Notes under the pieces: generated by a model
The model's input: the letters and a program-made list of their open reading frames with translations, nothing else
Told to the model about the DNA's origin: nothing
The model's database searches: none
Part shown: piece after piece, positions 53,701-62,570 of the stretch
Layout: every line of letters starts with the position of its first letter
Numbering within the stretch: the first letter of the stretch is position 1
Translations under genes and position numbers: made by a program
Source: Schistosoma mansoni
Lineage: Eukaryota > Platyhelminthes > Trematoda > Strigeidida > Schistosomatidae
Direction: 5' to 3'
DNA: 64,000 nucleotides
NCBI RefSeq assembly: GCF_000237925.1
Contig: NC_031498.1
Location: 20,748,422-20,812,421 of the forward strand

Positions 53701-56700
53701 AAAATATCAACAACGAAATAATCCAAACCATTTCGAATTGGATTATATTTCTCTATGGAGTCTAGATAAAAGTATGAGACGAAAAATGCCCATGTAACTC
53801 CTGATCACTGATTCATTCTCTGACCAGCCTCTGAGGGGTAATTCTCAAAGTTCTCGTGCGAAGCGATAATCATTAAAGTCCAACCATGCCAAGCGTAAAA
53901 CAAATATCACTACCAGTGGCAATCGATTACAGTCATGAAATAATTGAAGTTAGAAGTGTAGATCATTAGATGGTAACTCAACAATCTAAAATTCAAGCCC
54001 TCGCCGCGGGGCTCGAAATCTCTGGGTTTGAAACCCTAGTGAGGTCACAGACCCACACTGGTGAGGAGTCTTATACTGGGACGAATTAGCTGTCCTATGC
54101 CCACTGCTTTTTAACTGTCGTTTTACTTCAGTCAGTCTACGGTGTAAAACTACAAAACTCGACAACTTCCAAAACCCACTCTCATACCACAAATAATCGA
54201 TTATTTTCTTATCGCATGCGTTCTATACACTCAATTATATTGTTTCCAAGATAAATTAACCGTTTGCTGAAAATAATTAATGAAATACAGGTCAGTTCAG
54301 TCAGCAACAACGTAGAACTTCGTACGTACATACATTAGTTCAAGTTGCCATACCATATTAGCACAGAGATAAAATTTTCGATTCAAATCCCATAGTGGTA
54401 GAAGTAGTAAAAGTATAAGCAGTAATTAGAAAGATTAGGGTTTGAAGATGTTATTCAAAGAGTATAACCCAGTGAAATAAATTTGGAAAGGGAAAAAAAG
54501 GGACATGAAGAATTCAGAAGATTAGAATTCGGGAGAACACAAAGAGTGGATGCACCTGCGTCATCGCAAACGATTTTGAGGTCAGTTTACGCGTCTTTGA
54601 ACCACATACTGCATACGTGTGTTCGAAGGCTGGTGTTAGGATTCACTTTGCTAAACCAGGATAGGTAGATAGGATGAATGTGTAACTAATTTTTTGAAAG
54701 ACTAAGCAGTTCATTTCCCGAAGTGCTATTCAACCTATTACTATGAACAAACAACTAATTGGCAAGACTCAGTCATAGACTAGGTCGCGGATTTAAATCA
54801 GTTGGAATATTATTTAAAGCCAGGTTTACTCAATTCATTTGCCAAGCATAGATTAGTATGCTTGGCTTCGAGCCACACTCTATAAGGTCTAGTGATGCTA
54901 CCTGGTTATCCAAACCGAATTAGATGTAACGGAGTCTGGACCTGCGACTTAGTGATCGAGGGTTGAGGGTCTTAACCACTGCAGTACTAGAAATACTGGG
55001 TAGCTAACTTGATCGTAATGTGGGAGTATTCGGCACCACTGCGCGCCACTATTTGCTCGGGATTGGACCCATATCACCTTGAGGTCTTATAATTAACACC
55101 ATAAAGGTCACACATTTTTTCATCCTTAAACGGTGCACACACACAAATTTACATACATGTCGCTTATGAGTCATCTTGACCGAAATGACATGACATTGAT
55201 TTGTTTAGACCTGTTTTTTGATTGATCACACATAATATTCTTGTGTTATTCCATTGTACTACTTAAACTTGGATTAATTTTGATTTGGTTATTTATTTTC
55301 TAAAGAAGTGGCTTACACTGAGTCACGAAACGTCAGAAAATCTAATTTTTCTACTCATTGGGATATTGCAAATATATTAATTTATTTATATGTGTCTAAT
55401 GTTTCTTGGTTTTCGCTAATATCATCAACGCACTACTAAGGCCGAAAATTAAAATAATCTGGCTATAAGTTACAGCTTATCAGTAGTTAACGAGTGATTA
55501 ATGAGAATAAAGGTCATAAAAAGAATAAATGTTTACATAACTTAACACTTGCATATTTACTATACACTAACTGATCAATTATTTCTAGTAAAATATTTCC
55601 TTTTTCTCGCCAGAAATCAATCATTTAGAACAGTCAGCCCGATTCGGTGGTAATAACAACAATAGTGATAGTAATAATAATAATAAAGATGGTTATTCTA
55701 CATTGGATTTATTAAGTGGATCAGCTGTTGGTCCTGTGGCAGAATTAGCTCAACTAGCAGCTACACCATGGTCACAATTATTAGATACAAATCGTGCCAG
55801 ACAACGTGAATTATTATCAGAATGTGAACGGCATAAAATTGCCATCGATCAAGTGGATACTCATTTAGCTAAAACAAAGTATGTGATTAATCAATACTAT
55901 TATTATCCCGTAAGTTTTTTTATCGCTAACCTTCATCATCATCATTGGACTCATTTTATCGGTGCCAAAGATAATCAATATATTCACAAAAACGAGCTAT
56001 GAAAATGAACCTAAAACCAACTGCCTAGCGTAAGGGTGAGGATCGTCGTTAACAGTGATATTATTTGATCCTACTCTTTACAGTACCGATGATCCAATAA
56101 ATGCCATGTCTTTTTGTAAACTGATTGAGATTTTTTTCGAGCATAAGTTTACATCTTATTTTTAGGGGTCCTTCAATTTGAAAATTGTTTTCGTTTTGTG
56201 TTAGAGGAGTAAACCGATACATTGAAAGGCATAAACAATATAGGGATGATATGGTATAATTAGTTATAATCAACGCACAACCAATGGAGCAAATGTCCAT
56301 TATGTTCAAATTCCCCACTACATCAACATTACATTAACTAAACGAAAATGGCAAATGACCCGGAATGTTAGTAGTACCGGTGATGAGACTAGGCATGAAG
56401 AATATAACTCGAAAGAAATAAAATCAAGGAATATAAAGTGTCAGATAGAATATTGACACCTAATAATGAGAGGAAGGTAAACGAATAAAATGCGCCTGCT
56501 CCTTTGTGACTGAGTTTGAGCCATGTCATCTAAGATTTTCTCCAACCATTGGTCGCGATTATCGCGTGCACTCCGATTAGGTAGTTTACACTTACACGAT
56601 TCAGATGAACATTTGCTGACTTCATGGGTTGATATCGTCTTTGTCTGTTTCCCTCCTGAAGCTTTCTTCTAATCTACTTATACACCAGACAGCATCGAAG

Positions 56701-57897
56701 TTGACAGATGATGATTCAGCATACGGAACATTTGTCCCAAACACCTCAGTCCAAATAAGCTACACTTCATATCAAAACGAAAGGAAATTAAAGATATAAA
56801 ACAGAAAAATAGAATAATCCTAATTGCATTAGTGACCTAAACATTATTATTATCATTATTATTGTTATAAACGAATGTAAATGAAATGACTTGAGATAGT
56901 GAATTGAATGTCCCTATATAGACCAAAGCGAGAAGTGGAGAGATTAATTTCCAATGTCTCTTTACTTACGCTTGCAAGCGATAATCAGTTGTCGACAGTT
57001 TGGTAAACTTATCAAAACAAATCAAATTCCTAGAGTATTTTTTGTCTCCGATTCTGAGGAAATGAACTACCACCTATTTTTGTTTTCAACAGTCTCAGGA
57101 GAGAACTTTATATAAACGAACTTTACTAAGGATATTAGGAAAACTGCTAGGTAATGGCACAACTGTGCTTATGGATAAACTTCATAAAATATGATAAACA
57201 TCTTATCTACACCGATGGCACATACTTCATTTTCTTTAGATAATAACACCTTGCGTCGAAAATCGACATTGTTCTATGGGTGGTCTCACAAACAAAGGTG
57301 ATTGAATATCCTTTACCCTACTGATAGCTGCGATCGTACTCGAATGAACAACTTTGTTCAAAACAACACATATCAAGTCTACTGACATAGTATTGCTTGA
57401 CGATTTTTTTTAGCAAGGTGTCGCCTACCTTATGCCCAACTCCCCCCACCTTGTCTGGACTTGGGACTGGCAGTAGTGCTAGAAGAGTCCCAGGCAGAGT
57501 GTCTAACAAAGTATACATTAATCGGATATCTATCGTGTTTTGTGGTATTCAAACTAAGAAATTCACTAGCAACTAGAGCTGCTTGTCAAGGCAGAAATTA
57601 AAATCGATCCACAAGGTTACAAAAATTACCTTGTTCACCTTAAAATTGTACTTCTCAATTTCACTTTAATCGACTGCACCTACTACGTAATAGGAACATA
57701 TGACTTAATTTTGCCTCTATTTTCAATTTTAAAACGAAAACAGAATGAATTTATCTCAACTAGAAAATCAAATCAATCAAGAGTTAAATCGATTGCTCAA
57801 TGAATTGGAAGGATATAATCAACATAGAAGATTACTATTGAAGTCAGCCGGAAGTGGTAGCTCACAACCTCGTCCCAGCGATGGTGTTGCTGTATAA
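41541..57897 (+). CDS. RASSF8: RASSF7/8-type Ras-association domain protein, five-exon model
   Basis: Hand-built model: 41541-41734, 48105-48448, 50551-50643, 55614-55878, 57744-57897, totalling 1050 nt and 349 aa with all splice phases compatible. Residues 1-82 form an N-terminal RA domain (IKVNIDGVLREVCGI, TTCEEVIFKLAQ, then SNICFILRR), the defining arrangement of the N-terminal RASSF7/8 group. A proline/serine-rich linker follows (about 83-175), then coiled-coil segments (about 180-225 and 265-335). Human RASSF7 and RASSF8 are about 370-420 aa. Members act as scaffolds at cell junctions and on the cytoskeleton and can bind Ras-like GTPases; none of this is tested here. A long asparagine-rich run in exon 4 is unusual. 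Calling it RASSF8 and not RASSF7 is a convention for the invertebrate single copy. Confidence 0.85.
41760..42630. other. RASSF intron 1 start, AT-rich, with one inverted repeat
   Basis: 41877-41948 holds TACAAGAGATATTATAATAT and a near-mirror CTCTTGTAATATTACTGTTT, then ACAGTATACTGTTTTTAACA, a small hairpin-prone cluster. Nothing else was recognised. Confidence 0.45.
42632..42714 (-). pseudogene. Left part of an older inverted RTE copy
   Basis: On the minus strand it encodes STDIVVLAGDLNAQVG, an endonuclease block also found at about 43908-43955 of the plus-strand element. It continues the copy at 46618-47380 after removal of the plus-strand insertion. Confidence 0.75.
43220..43275. repeat. 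(TTA)n-type microsatellite in the RTE leader
   Basis: Interrupted ATT/TTA units occur at the region where the copy at 47240-47300 has a different, non-repetitive sequence. Confidence 0.8.
43401..46448 (+). pseudogene. RTE endonuclease-reverse transcriptase frame with two TGA stops
   Basis: One frame of 1016 codons runs from 43401 to 46448 and is interrupted only at 44595-44597 and 45009-45011, both TGA, with no frameshift. The N-terminal part is an apurinic-type endonuclease (ASFNVRTLMQIGQ, CLSETRIQD, VLAGDLNAQVG, QIDHIAIS, ESDHALV). Then come reverse transcriptase blocks: SPGPDDLPPALFK, NNYRGISLLP, FLDIRAAFDSLDR, SGVRQGCPISPFLFNF and EYADDIVLL (Y-A-D-D at 45606-45617). A C-terminal region with RLRWLGHVLRM follows, typical of the RTE clade. 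A stop codon lies directly before ATG 43401. The protein is not made in full from this copy unless the stops are read through. Confidence 0.85.
46618..47380 (-). pseudogene. Right part of the older inverted RTE copy
   Basis: The minus-strand sequence matches the leader end and endonuclease start of the plus element (about 43112-43893), with stops and indels. It begins at CTGTTAACTGGTGGCAAAAC and ends at ACTGCCCGAGTGCCCAGACC. Confidence 0.8.
47381..48104. other. RASSF intron 1 end, nothing recognised
   Basis: The open frame 47387-47680 shows no recognisable domain. Confidence 0.3.
48105..48448 (+). CDS. RASSF8: RASSF exon 2 (RA domain end and linker)
   Basis: The acceptor TTTTAAAACTTTTCAG ends at 48104. 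It encodes TKENPSNICFILRRLEAV and then a proline/serine-rich region (PKAYPPVPNHQPTSRPHQQP, SSRRSNVPV, STSSSLPIPAQ). The donor is CACG|GTACGC, phase 1. Confidence 0.85.
48680..48855 (+). mobile_element. tRNA-derived SINE, family D
   Basis: The A box TTAGTGGTTAAGG and B box GGTTCGAGCCTC are present, then a tail with CACACTTTAAGTGTCG and CATTCCCAAACACCTGGC. A related copy lies at 50040-50195. No hammerhead core was seen. Confidence 0.65.
48860..50035. other. RASSF intron 2 sequence, nothing recognised
   Basis: AT-rich; no supported feature was seen. Confidence 0.3.
50040..50195 (+). mobile_element. tRNA-derived SINE, family D (second copy)
   Basis: TAGAGTCTTAGTAATCAAGG (A-box side), AAGTTCGAACCCCGCCCCAC (B box) and a tail with CACTCAGTGTGGCTCATGCC and CAAGTACCTGGTTAGTGAG parallel the copy at 48680. 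Confidence 0.6.
50551..50643 (+). CDS. RASSF8: RASSF exon 3 (coiled coil)
   Basis: The acceptor TTTTTTTATTTCAG ends at 50550. It encodes DVDQYNQLKDQLAYQEQQV and ELNRIRLLRLDK, a heptad-like, charged and glutamine-rich coiled-coil segment. The donor is G|GTAAAT, phase 1. Confidence 0.82.
50875..51310. mobile_element. Back-to-back family C elements (minus copy C6, plus copy C7)
   Basis: A minus-strand copy (50875-51115; core 50911-50960) is followed at once by a plus-strand copy (51120-51310; core 51201-51250). Both share the spacer around AACACCGTTG and the arms (TTAGACCACCATTGGAAACC and TTCTCAATGGTAGTCTAACA). Together they form a long inverted repeat. Confidence 0.75.
51201..51250 (+). ncRNA. 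Hammerhead ribozyme-like segment, family C copy C7, intact core
   Basis: CTGAGGAG is at 51210-51217, stem-loop II TCCCACAATAGGA, CGAAAC at 51231-51236, GGCC, GTC at 51241-51243 and CAGTGC after it. CAGT pairs with the upstream ACTG as stem I, and CGGCCG gives a short stem III. This is the best preserved family C core in the window. Confidence 0.75.
51660..51880 (+). mobile_element. Family C element (copy C8)
   Basis: A B-box-like GGGGTCGAATCTCGCGAGGC, a core at 51731-51783 (CTGAGGAG kept, GATGAAAC for GACGAAAC), the arm TTCCATGGTGGTCTGGCTTC and the outer end CCACAAGACCCCCTTCTAAT are present. Confidence 0.75.
51890..52045 (+). mobile_element. Family C spacer and head fragment
   Basis: CACTAGTGACTGGCTCCACG, GACCAGTGGGATTCAACCAG and GCTGGCTCAGTAGTCTAGTG (A-box side) are present. 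It breaks at AAGCGCTCGCGAGCA, where a minus-strand family A element begins. Confidence 0.7.
52046..52205 (-). mobile_element. Sm-alpha-like element (family A copy 8), minus, decayed
   Basis: The minus-strand core is CTGATGAG, with GAAGC for GAAAC and CTTC for GTC at the cleavage site, directly followed by CTGGAT (no AAA). It is probably inactive. Confidence 0.75.
52270..52575 (-). mobile_element. Decayed family C element (copy C9)
   Basis: TCGTCCTAATAAGGGACCCC (core side), AAACTACTGAGTCCACATCC (tRNA-like head side) and CTAGTCACTACTTCTCACCG (spacer) keep the family order on the minus strand. Confidence 0.55.
52576..53790. other. RASSF intron 3 sequence with short CTA run
   Basis: A (CTA)n run lies near 52876-52893. 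No other supported feature was seen. Confidence 0.35.
53805..54195 (+). mobile_element. Decayed family C element (copy C10)
   Basis: CTCTGACCAGCCTCTGAGG, GAAGCGATAATCATTAAAGT, TGGGTTTGAAACCCTAGTGA (B-box side), GTGAGGAGTCTTATACTGGG and ACGAATTAGCTGTCCTATGC keep the family order in a highly diverged form. Confidence 0.5.
54490..54680 (-). pseudogene. RTE-like 3' fragment
   Basis: It is similar in order to 58440-58625 (GAATTC...AGAATTCGGGAGAACACAAA, CGATTTTGAGG), which is the minus-strand C-terminal part of an RTE frame. Strongly decayed. Confidence 0.45.
54840..55090 (-). mobile_element. Possible tRNA-derived SINE, minus strand
   Basis: On the minus strand, GCAGTGGTTAAGACCCTCAA and GCAGGTCCAGACTCCG resemble A and B boxes at suitable spacing. 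No second copy was firmly identified in this window. Confidence 0.4.
55305..55380 (+). repeat. Penelope-end-like fragment with hammerhead-like motif
   Basis: CTAAAGAAGTGGCTTACACT, then GAGTCACGAAACGTCAG and TCTACTCATTGGGATATTGC are nearly the same as 17245-17340. GAAAC and GTC are kept; the first core block reads CTAAAGA for CTGAAGA. Confidence 0.5.
55614..55878 (+). CDS. RASSF8: RASSF exon 4 (coiled coil with asparagine run)
   Basis: The acceptor TTTTTCTCGCCAG ends at 55613. It encodes EINHLEQSARFGG, an asparagine-rich run (NNNNSDSNNNNK), LLSGSAVGPVAELAQLAATP and ERHKIAIDQVDTHLAKT. The donor is AAA|GTATGT, phase 2. A second donor at 55910 (GTAAGT) does not keep the frame with exon 5. Confidence 0.83.
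55880..56455. other. RASSF intron 4 start, nothing recognised
   Basis: No supported feature was seen. Confidence 0.3.
56460..56770 (-). pseudogene. RTE-like 3' fragment
   Basis: On the minus strand, CCGTATGCTGAATCATCATC, GACAAAGACGATATCAACCC, AATGGTTGGAGAAAATCTTA and ATGACATGGCTCAAACTCAG follow the C-terminal order of the RTE frame (compare DMAQN near 46390). Strongly decayed. Confidence 0.5.
56771..57743. other. RASSF intron 4 end, nothing recognised
   Basis: No supported feature was seen. Confidence 0.3.
57744..57897 (+). CDS. RASSF8: RASSF exon 5 (last coding exon)
   Basis: The acceptor AAAACGAAAACAG ends at 57743. It encodes MNLSQLENQINQELNRLLNE, then LEGYNQHRRLLLKSAGSGSS, ending SDGVAV and TAA at 57895-57897. 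It is a leucine-heptad coiled coil followed by a short polar tail. The exon keeps the frame left by exon 4. Confidence 0.83.
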
Positions 57898-58437
57898 AAT
57901 AGATAAATTATACTACCGTCATATTATGTGCAAATATTTGAACATGAACATAATAGATATTATCTCATGTAAATTATCTAGTTTCATAAAGGTACAATAT
58001 CTTTTAATTTTCATGATAATCTTTTTTCTTAATATACAGTATCCTATGCATAAATCCAGTCGTAATGCTACATTTGTTTACCGATCGATTGATGAGACTG
58101 TTTAGAAAAATATTCTTGGGACTACAGTAGGTAGTCTCCTATGGACCTTTCAATCATACATCTTTTGTTTTCAGTGATTAAGAAGACATAATGTCTCTAG
58201 CGGACGATGGTCTGACAATCACTGGATGAAGTTGACCATAAAAACAGATACAGAGAGGACTATCTAATGTACTTTACATTCAAATGACGGAAGTTTTTAC
58301 TGTTTTACTCTGTTTCCGTTTGATGACATAAACAACCCATCCAGACGTAGTAAATAAGTCAGTCGCAACGTAGAGCCTGGCATTAGTAATAATACAAAAG
58401 AGTAGGCATCGAAGATATGATCCGAGGAAATATAAAT
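57898..58437. other. Sequence after the RASSF stop, 3' untranslated region likely
   Basis: No AATAAA close to the stop was seen; the polyadenylation site is not assigned. Confidence 0.35.
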
Positions 58438-58439
58438 TT

Positions 58440-58910
58440 GTGAAAAAAATTATGAGGAATTCTGGAGCTTAGAGTTTGGGGAAAAATAAAGGATGCATGA
58501 GACCCACGCCATTCCAAATGATTTTGAGCCATATCATTTAAAGTCTTTAAGCACCGGTTACAATAATCACACGGACACCAAACAGGTAGTCTACACCTGT
58601 TAACATGACTTTGTCCAACTGTCAATGACTCCATGGACTAATCCCAAGTTTCGGCTTGGCCACCCCTAGATTTCTTCCGACCTACTCTTACACCAGACAA
58701 CACTTGTCGAGGTAGGCGGTGGTTAGATTTACGTAACACATGTTCCAACTACCTCAGTTGATGGATATCTACTACCTCATCTATCGATTTGCCATCTTCA
58801 CCTAGTACCCTATTCCTCACTCGGACATTGCTTAGTCGGTGGTCACGAAATACATGAGCAATGCTTGGAAGGCACCGATTATCGAATACTAGGAACGTAA
58901 ACGTTTTATC
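58440..58910 (-). pseudogene. RTE-like reverse transcriptase C-terminal fragment
   Basis: On the minus strand the pieces IAHVFRDHRLSNVRVRNRV, GKSIDEVVDIHQLR, HVLRKSNHRLPRQVL and LNDMAQNHLEWRG appear in order, with stops between. They match the C-terminal part of the RTE frame (compare HVLRMSSQRLPRHAL near 46180). The sequence differs from the 42715 element, so it is an older relative. Confidence 0.7.
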
Positions 58911-61900
58911 AGTAGCAAATTAAAAAGAAATCACGATCTTGTTTTTCTTTATTGTCTAATAACAATTAAAATCACCAAATAAGTCGAAATTCTCGATAAG
59001 CAACACATTGTTATTACACGTAACTATAATAATAAATATACACATTATTTTATCAAAGATGACAAACGTGTACACTTCCTCGTTCTCTGAAAGGACGCAC
59101 AAGGTAAATCAAGCAAATTTAACCACAAACTGTCTTACAATAATGTATGTATTGATGACCATGTTTGTGATTAATAGCTGATTGGTAATATCAGAGCCTT
59201 AGAGCGCAATTCAGAGAATAAGGATTTCACGCTGTTTACACCATGAAGTTATAATAACAATGATAATAATGAAAAACAAAATGTTAGAGCAAATCCTACC
59301 AGGAATTAGTTTAGCAGTCATATACAGTATTCCCGGTGAAAAAAACAGACTAGCAGACTGTTTGTTTATTCACGGCAACATTAAGACGAAAGAGAATGTC
59401 CCAATCAGTCCCGTGTCTACCAAATGAGCAAGAAAACTAACTTGTAGTGTGACAAAATCTAAGTTGGATGTTCTCCGAAAGTCATATGACCTAACACGGA
59501 TATTTATTGATAAGAATCGTTGAAATCTACAGAGAATAAAGGGCATGCGACAGTGAATGAACTATCTAACTCATTAATAATCAGCTCATTATTCTTACGC
59601 AACCGAGTCTCAGTGGCTTATACTCCCAGACAAAAGAAACATGTCTCCACCTGATGACTCCTTAATGCCTAAACTCGACAACTGGGAGGGGAGTAATAAA
59701 TTCCGCTACATCCCCAAATGAAATTATGCCATGGTACTGGTATGGCTGTTATCTCTTTTCCTAGTTATTTTTGGTCTACCTACCTGACTGCTTAATCACA
59801 ACTTCAAAAAGATACCTAAAAATGCTAACACTATCATGCATCCTCACAAATACCTACCAGTAAGTTTACCATCCTGGTTACCTTCTCAAAATAAACGGAC
59901 AGTATCATCTGGAATGTTGGCTGCCACAGTCGAGCAATTTATCTCTATCACATTAAGTATAACTGACATACGATCTTATTCTGTAGCTATCAAAGTGCAA
60001 AGTCGCATCAAGAAAATACTTAACTCTATAACTTTTCCAACCAACTCTATATATAAAAGGATCTCAAGAATGACTGTTGTGGCTCTACTTATCTAACATG
60101 TTAGGCTATAAAACTTTTGCTGTCAAGCTATGTATTACATAGTAAGCGAGTGCATATTGTATTCACTTAGTACTACAACTGGTTTGCACTTAACACTGCA
60201 ACTGTCTATTTAGGTTTATCGCACATATTTAAACATACATAGAGTAAAAACAGTAAACCAAATACTTCATTATTGGTTACGTGTCTAGTTACAAACGACA
60301 GGTCAATATCTCCTGATTTAGTATTTTAAAATCATATTCCAGATGTTGTTTGAGACATTTTATATGACTACTGGGTAGTGCCAGTTGGTTTAAAGATTAG
60401 TAAAATTAGAACTTGTTCATTTCTCAGAAATACGTGAAAAGTGAGCAAATCTATATCTGCAAAATAGGTCTTACCAGTTAGACGAACAGCTACTTAAATA
60501 TCCCCCGGCAATATCCCTGAATGTGACACTGATATGAATCCGAACCAAACAGATAGTGTTAGCTCGTCCACCCCCGAAGACTCCAGGTATGCCTTAATCA
60601 CCACTATCAGCTACACAGAGCCGAAATCCGGAGTTATCTGCAAATCGCCTCTAAGTACCTCGCATTCACCAAAGTATATTGGTTAGTACTATTAGATGAA
60701 CTACATTCTATCAATCGTAAGGTAATCTTTCCCGCTTATGTTTGGCTCTATGACTGGTAGACTCGAGCTTCCACATCAAGTAACACAAAAGGCAAAAAAA
60801 TCACGAGAAATAGTGATGTTTCGATGAAAAAAGAGTTGTAAACCGATAAATAAAAACAAGACAGTAAGATTTAAAGTATAAGACCTATGCACAATTTCCT
60901 GATTGTCATGGGTTCCGCATGATAATTGGTGGTCCATAATCTTTCAACGTAATTCGATATCCTCTTGTCTTGTTCCACTTCAGTATGCGAGTTATTTGAA
61001 TTTTTTAAGTTATAAACCATGTTCTTTATTTCTCGTTCCTTGTCTATTAATTTTACCTGCTCATATTGCAATAATTCTACTCCACCAAATGTTACAAAAT
61101 GTCCCTATGACCATTAAACAAGAGTCAGTTACTAACATCATGCAACTGATAATTAACAACTAAATTCCAACCAACTTGAAAAATAGACTACATAACAACC
61201 AACAGTCTATTCTTTCACTCAACAGATTCAAAATACTATTGTTACAAATAAATAAAATTGACTAATGCTACGAATTTCCTGAGAATACTAACTGTTAGTG
61301 ATTCATGCATGTAATCGTTAACGAAACTAACACTGTATGGTACAAAACCCCTAAAATTAGAAAAAAACACTTCTAAACTATTTGTAGTATGCTCTCTAAA
61401 TAGCGTGGATTTGTATACTCAAAACAATGCATGTCCTCTGAGGTTTGTAGGTGGGTTGTGATAACTAAACAAACTTAGACTCCGACTGCCTAGTTATCCA
61501 ACAAAAAATTGTATTCACTGAGGAAGATAGCTTCTCCCTTGATTCTTGTTTTTAGGGTGGAAATCGTGGTCTTCTTGTGTATACCTCACAGCAACACAGT
61601 GAGTACATAGACTAATGAAGAATTTAGTAGATATCCATTTTCCGCATCGCTCTAATTACAACTCGGCGTAATTTACAGAAATCCACCCTCACCTTGATAT
61701 TTTTTGAAAAAGCTCATAATCCCATACCCACAAGATGGACAATCGGTTAAATATATGCTGTATCTTGTGTATAGAACGTAGAACTGCGTGACAGCTTTCC
61801 ATAGTATGGTTATAATATTTAAAATTCAGTGGGATCTACGCAATACAGAGTGAATATTCGAAAGTTAACTTCACAATACGTGAAACGAAAATTATTGAGA

Positions 61901-62280
61901 GAAAAGAATCATCACAAATGATGAGGCAACGAACGAAGATTTTGTCAAAATTTAATGAAAGCTGAAAAATTTATGCTTTTGTTCTATTGTCAATTTTGTA
62001 GCATATGTAATTACTAATCCATGACACTTCACAAACAGTCCTGCTCAGAAATCGATAATCCTTTTCTAATCGAGACCATAAACTTATAAAAATTAAAATG
62101 TTTAATTTCGAATAATCCACTTAACAAACCAGATGTACACAGGGAGCCCGAAATGTATGATTAATTCTAATTTACCTTAGTCAAAACAAGTTATGTGTGG
62201 TTGAGAACTTCTTCAGTGATCAACCTTGCATGGTATGACTCATTCCGTAACTGTAGGAATTGGAATATTTCAGTCCGCTT
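58911..62280. other. AT-rich sequence, nothing recognised
   Basis: About 3.4 kb without a readable domain, tRNA-like box or named repeat. The open frame 59836-60096 (86 codons) is not recognised. Confidence 0.35.
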
Positions 62281-62283
62281 ACG

Positions 62284-62570
62284 ACTGTGGTGAACAAGAA
62301 TACCAGTGGGGTCAATCGAATGTGTTTTGAACTCAAAATTACAGAAGGTCTTAGTAAAATCTGAGAACCATACATTAAATACTTAATTTGCAAAATGTCA
62401 TTCAATTGCCCCAAACTTGACTGTTCTTTTTGCAAATATTAGTCAATCGGCTCAGATTTCATTGTTCCTGTATTATCATGCCAATTGCTTTCCATTTCCG
62501 TTCTACCAGACATTTTATTCCTCACTCACGATACATACTACTTATGTGGATAAAAGTACCACACAACCAC
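62284..62570 (-). mobile_element. Solo-LTR-like element, minus strand, diverged
   Basis: It begins TGTGGTGAACAAGAATACCA (the reversed family end) and runs through CTTAATTTGCAAAATGTCAT to CATACTACTTATGTGGATAA. The end near ACCACACAACCACTT has diverged and no target duplication was read. Confidence 0.6.

Noticed and set aside
54483-54668. 61-codon plus-strand frame
   Set aside because: The region resembles the antisense of RTE 3' fragments and shows no domain of its own.
59836-60096. 86-codon frame as a possible small gene
   Set aside because: No recognisable domain, no splice context and no repeat relation; it cannot be supported from sequence alone.
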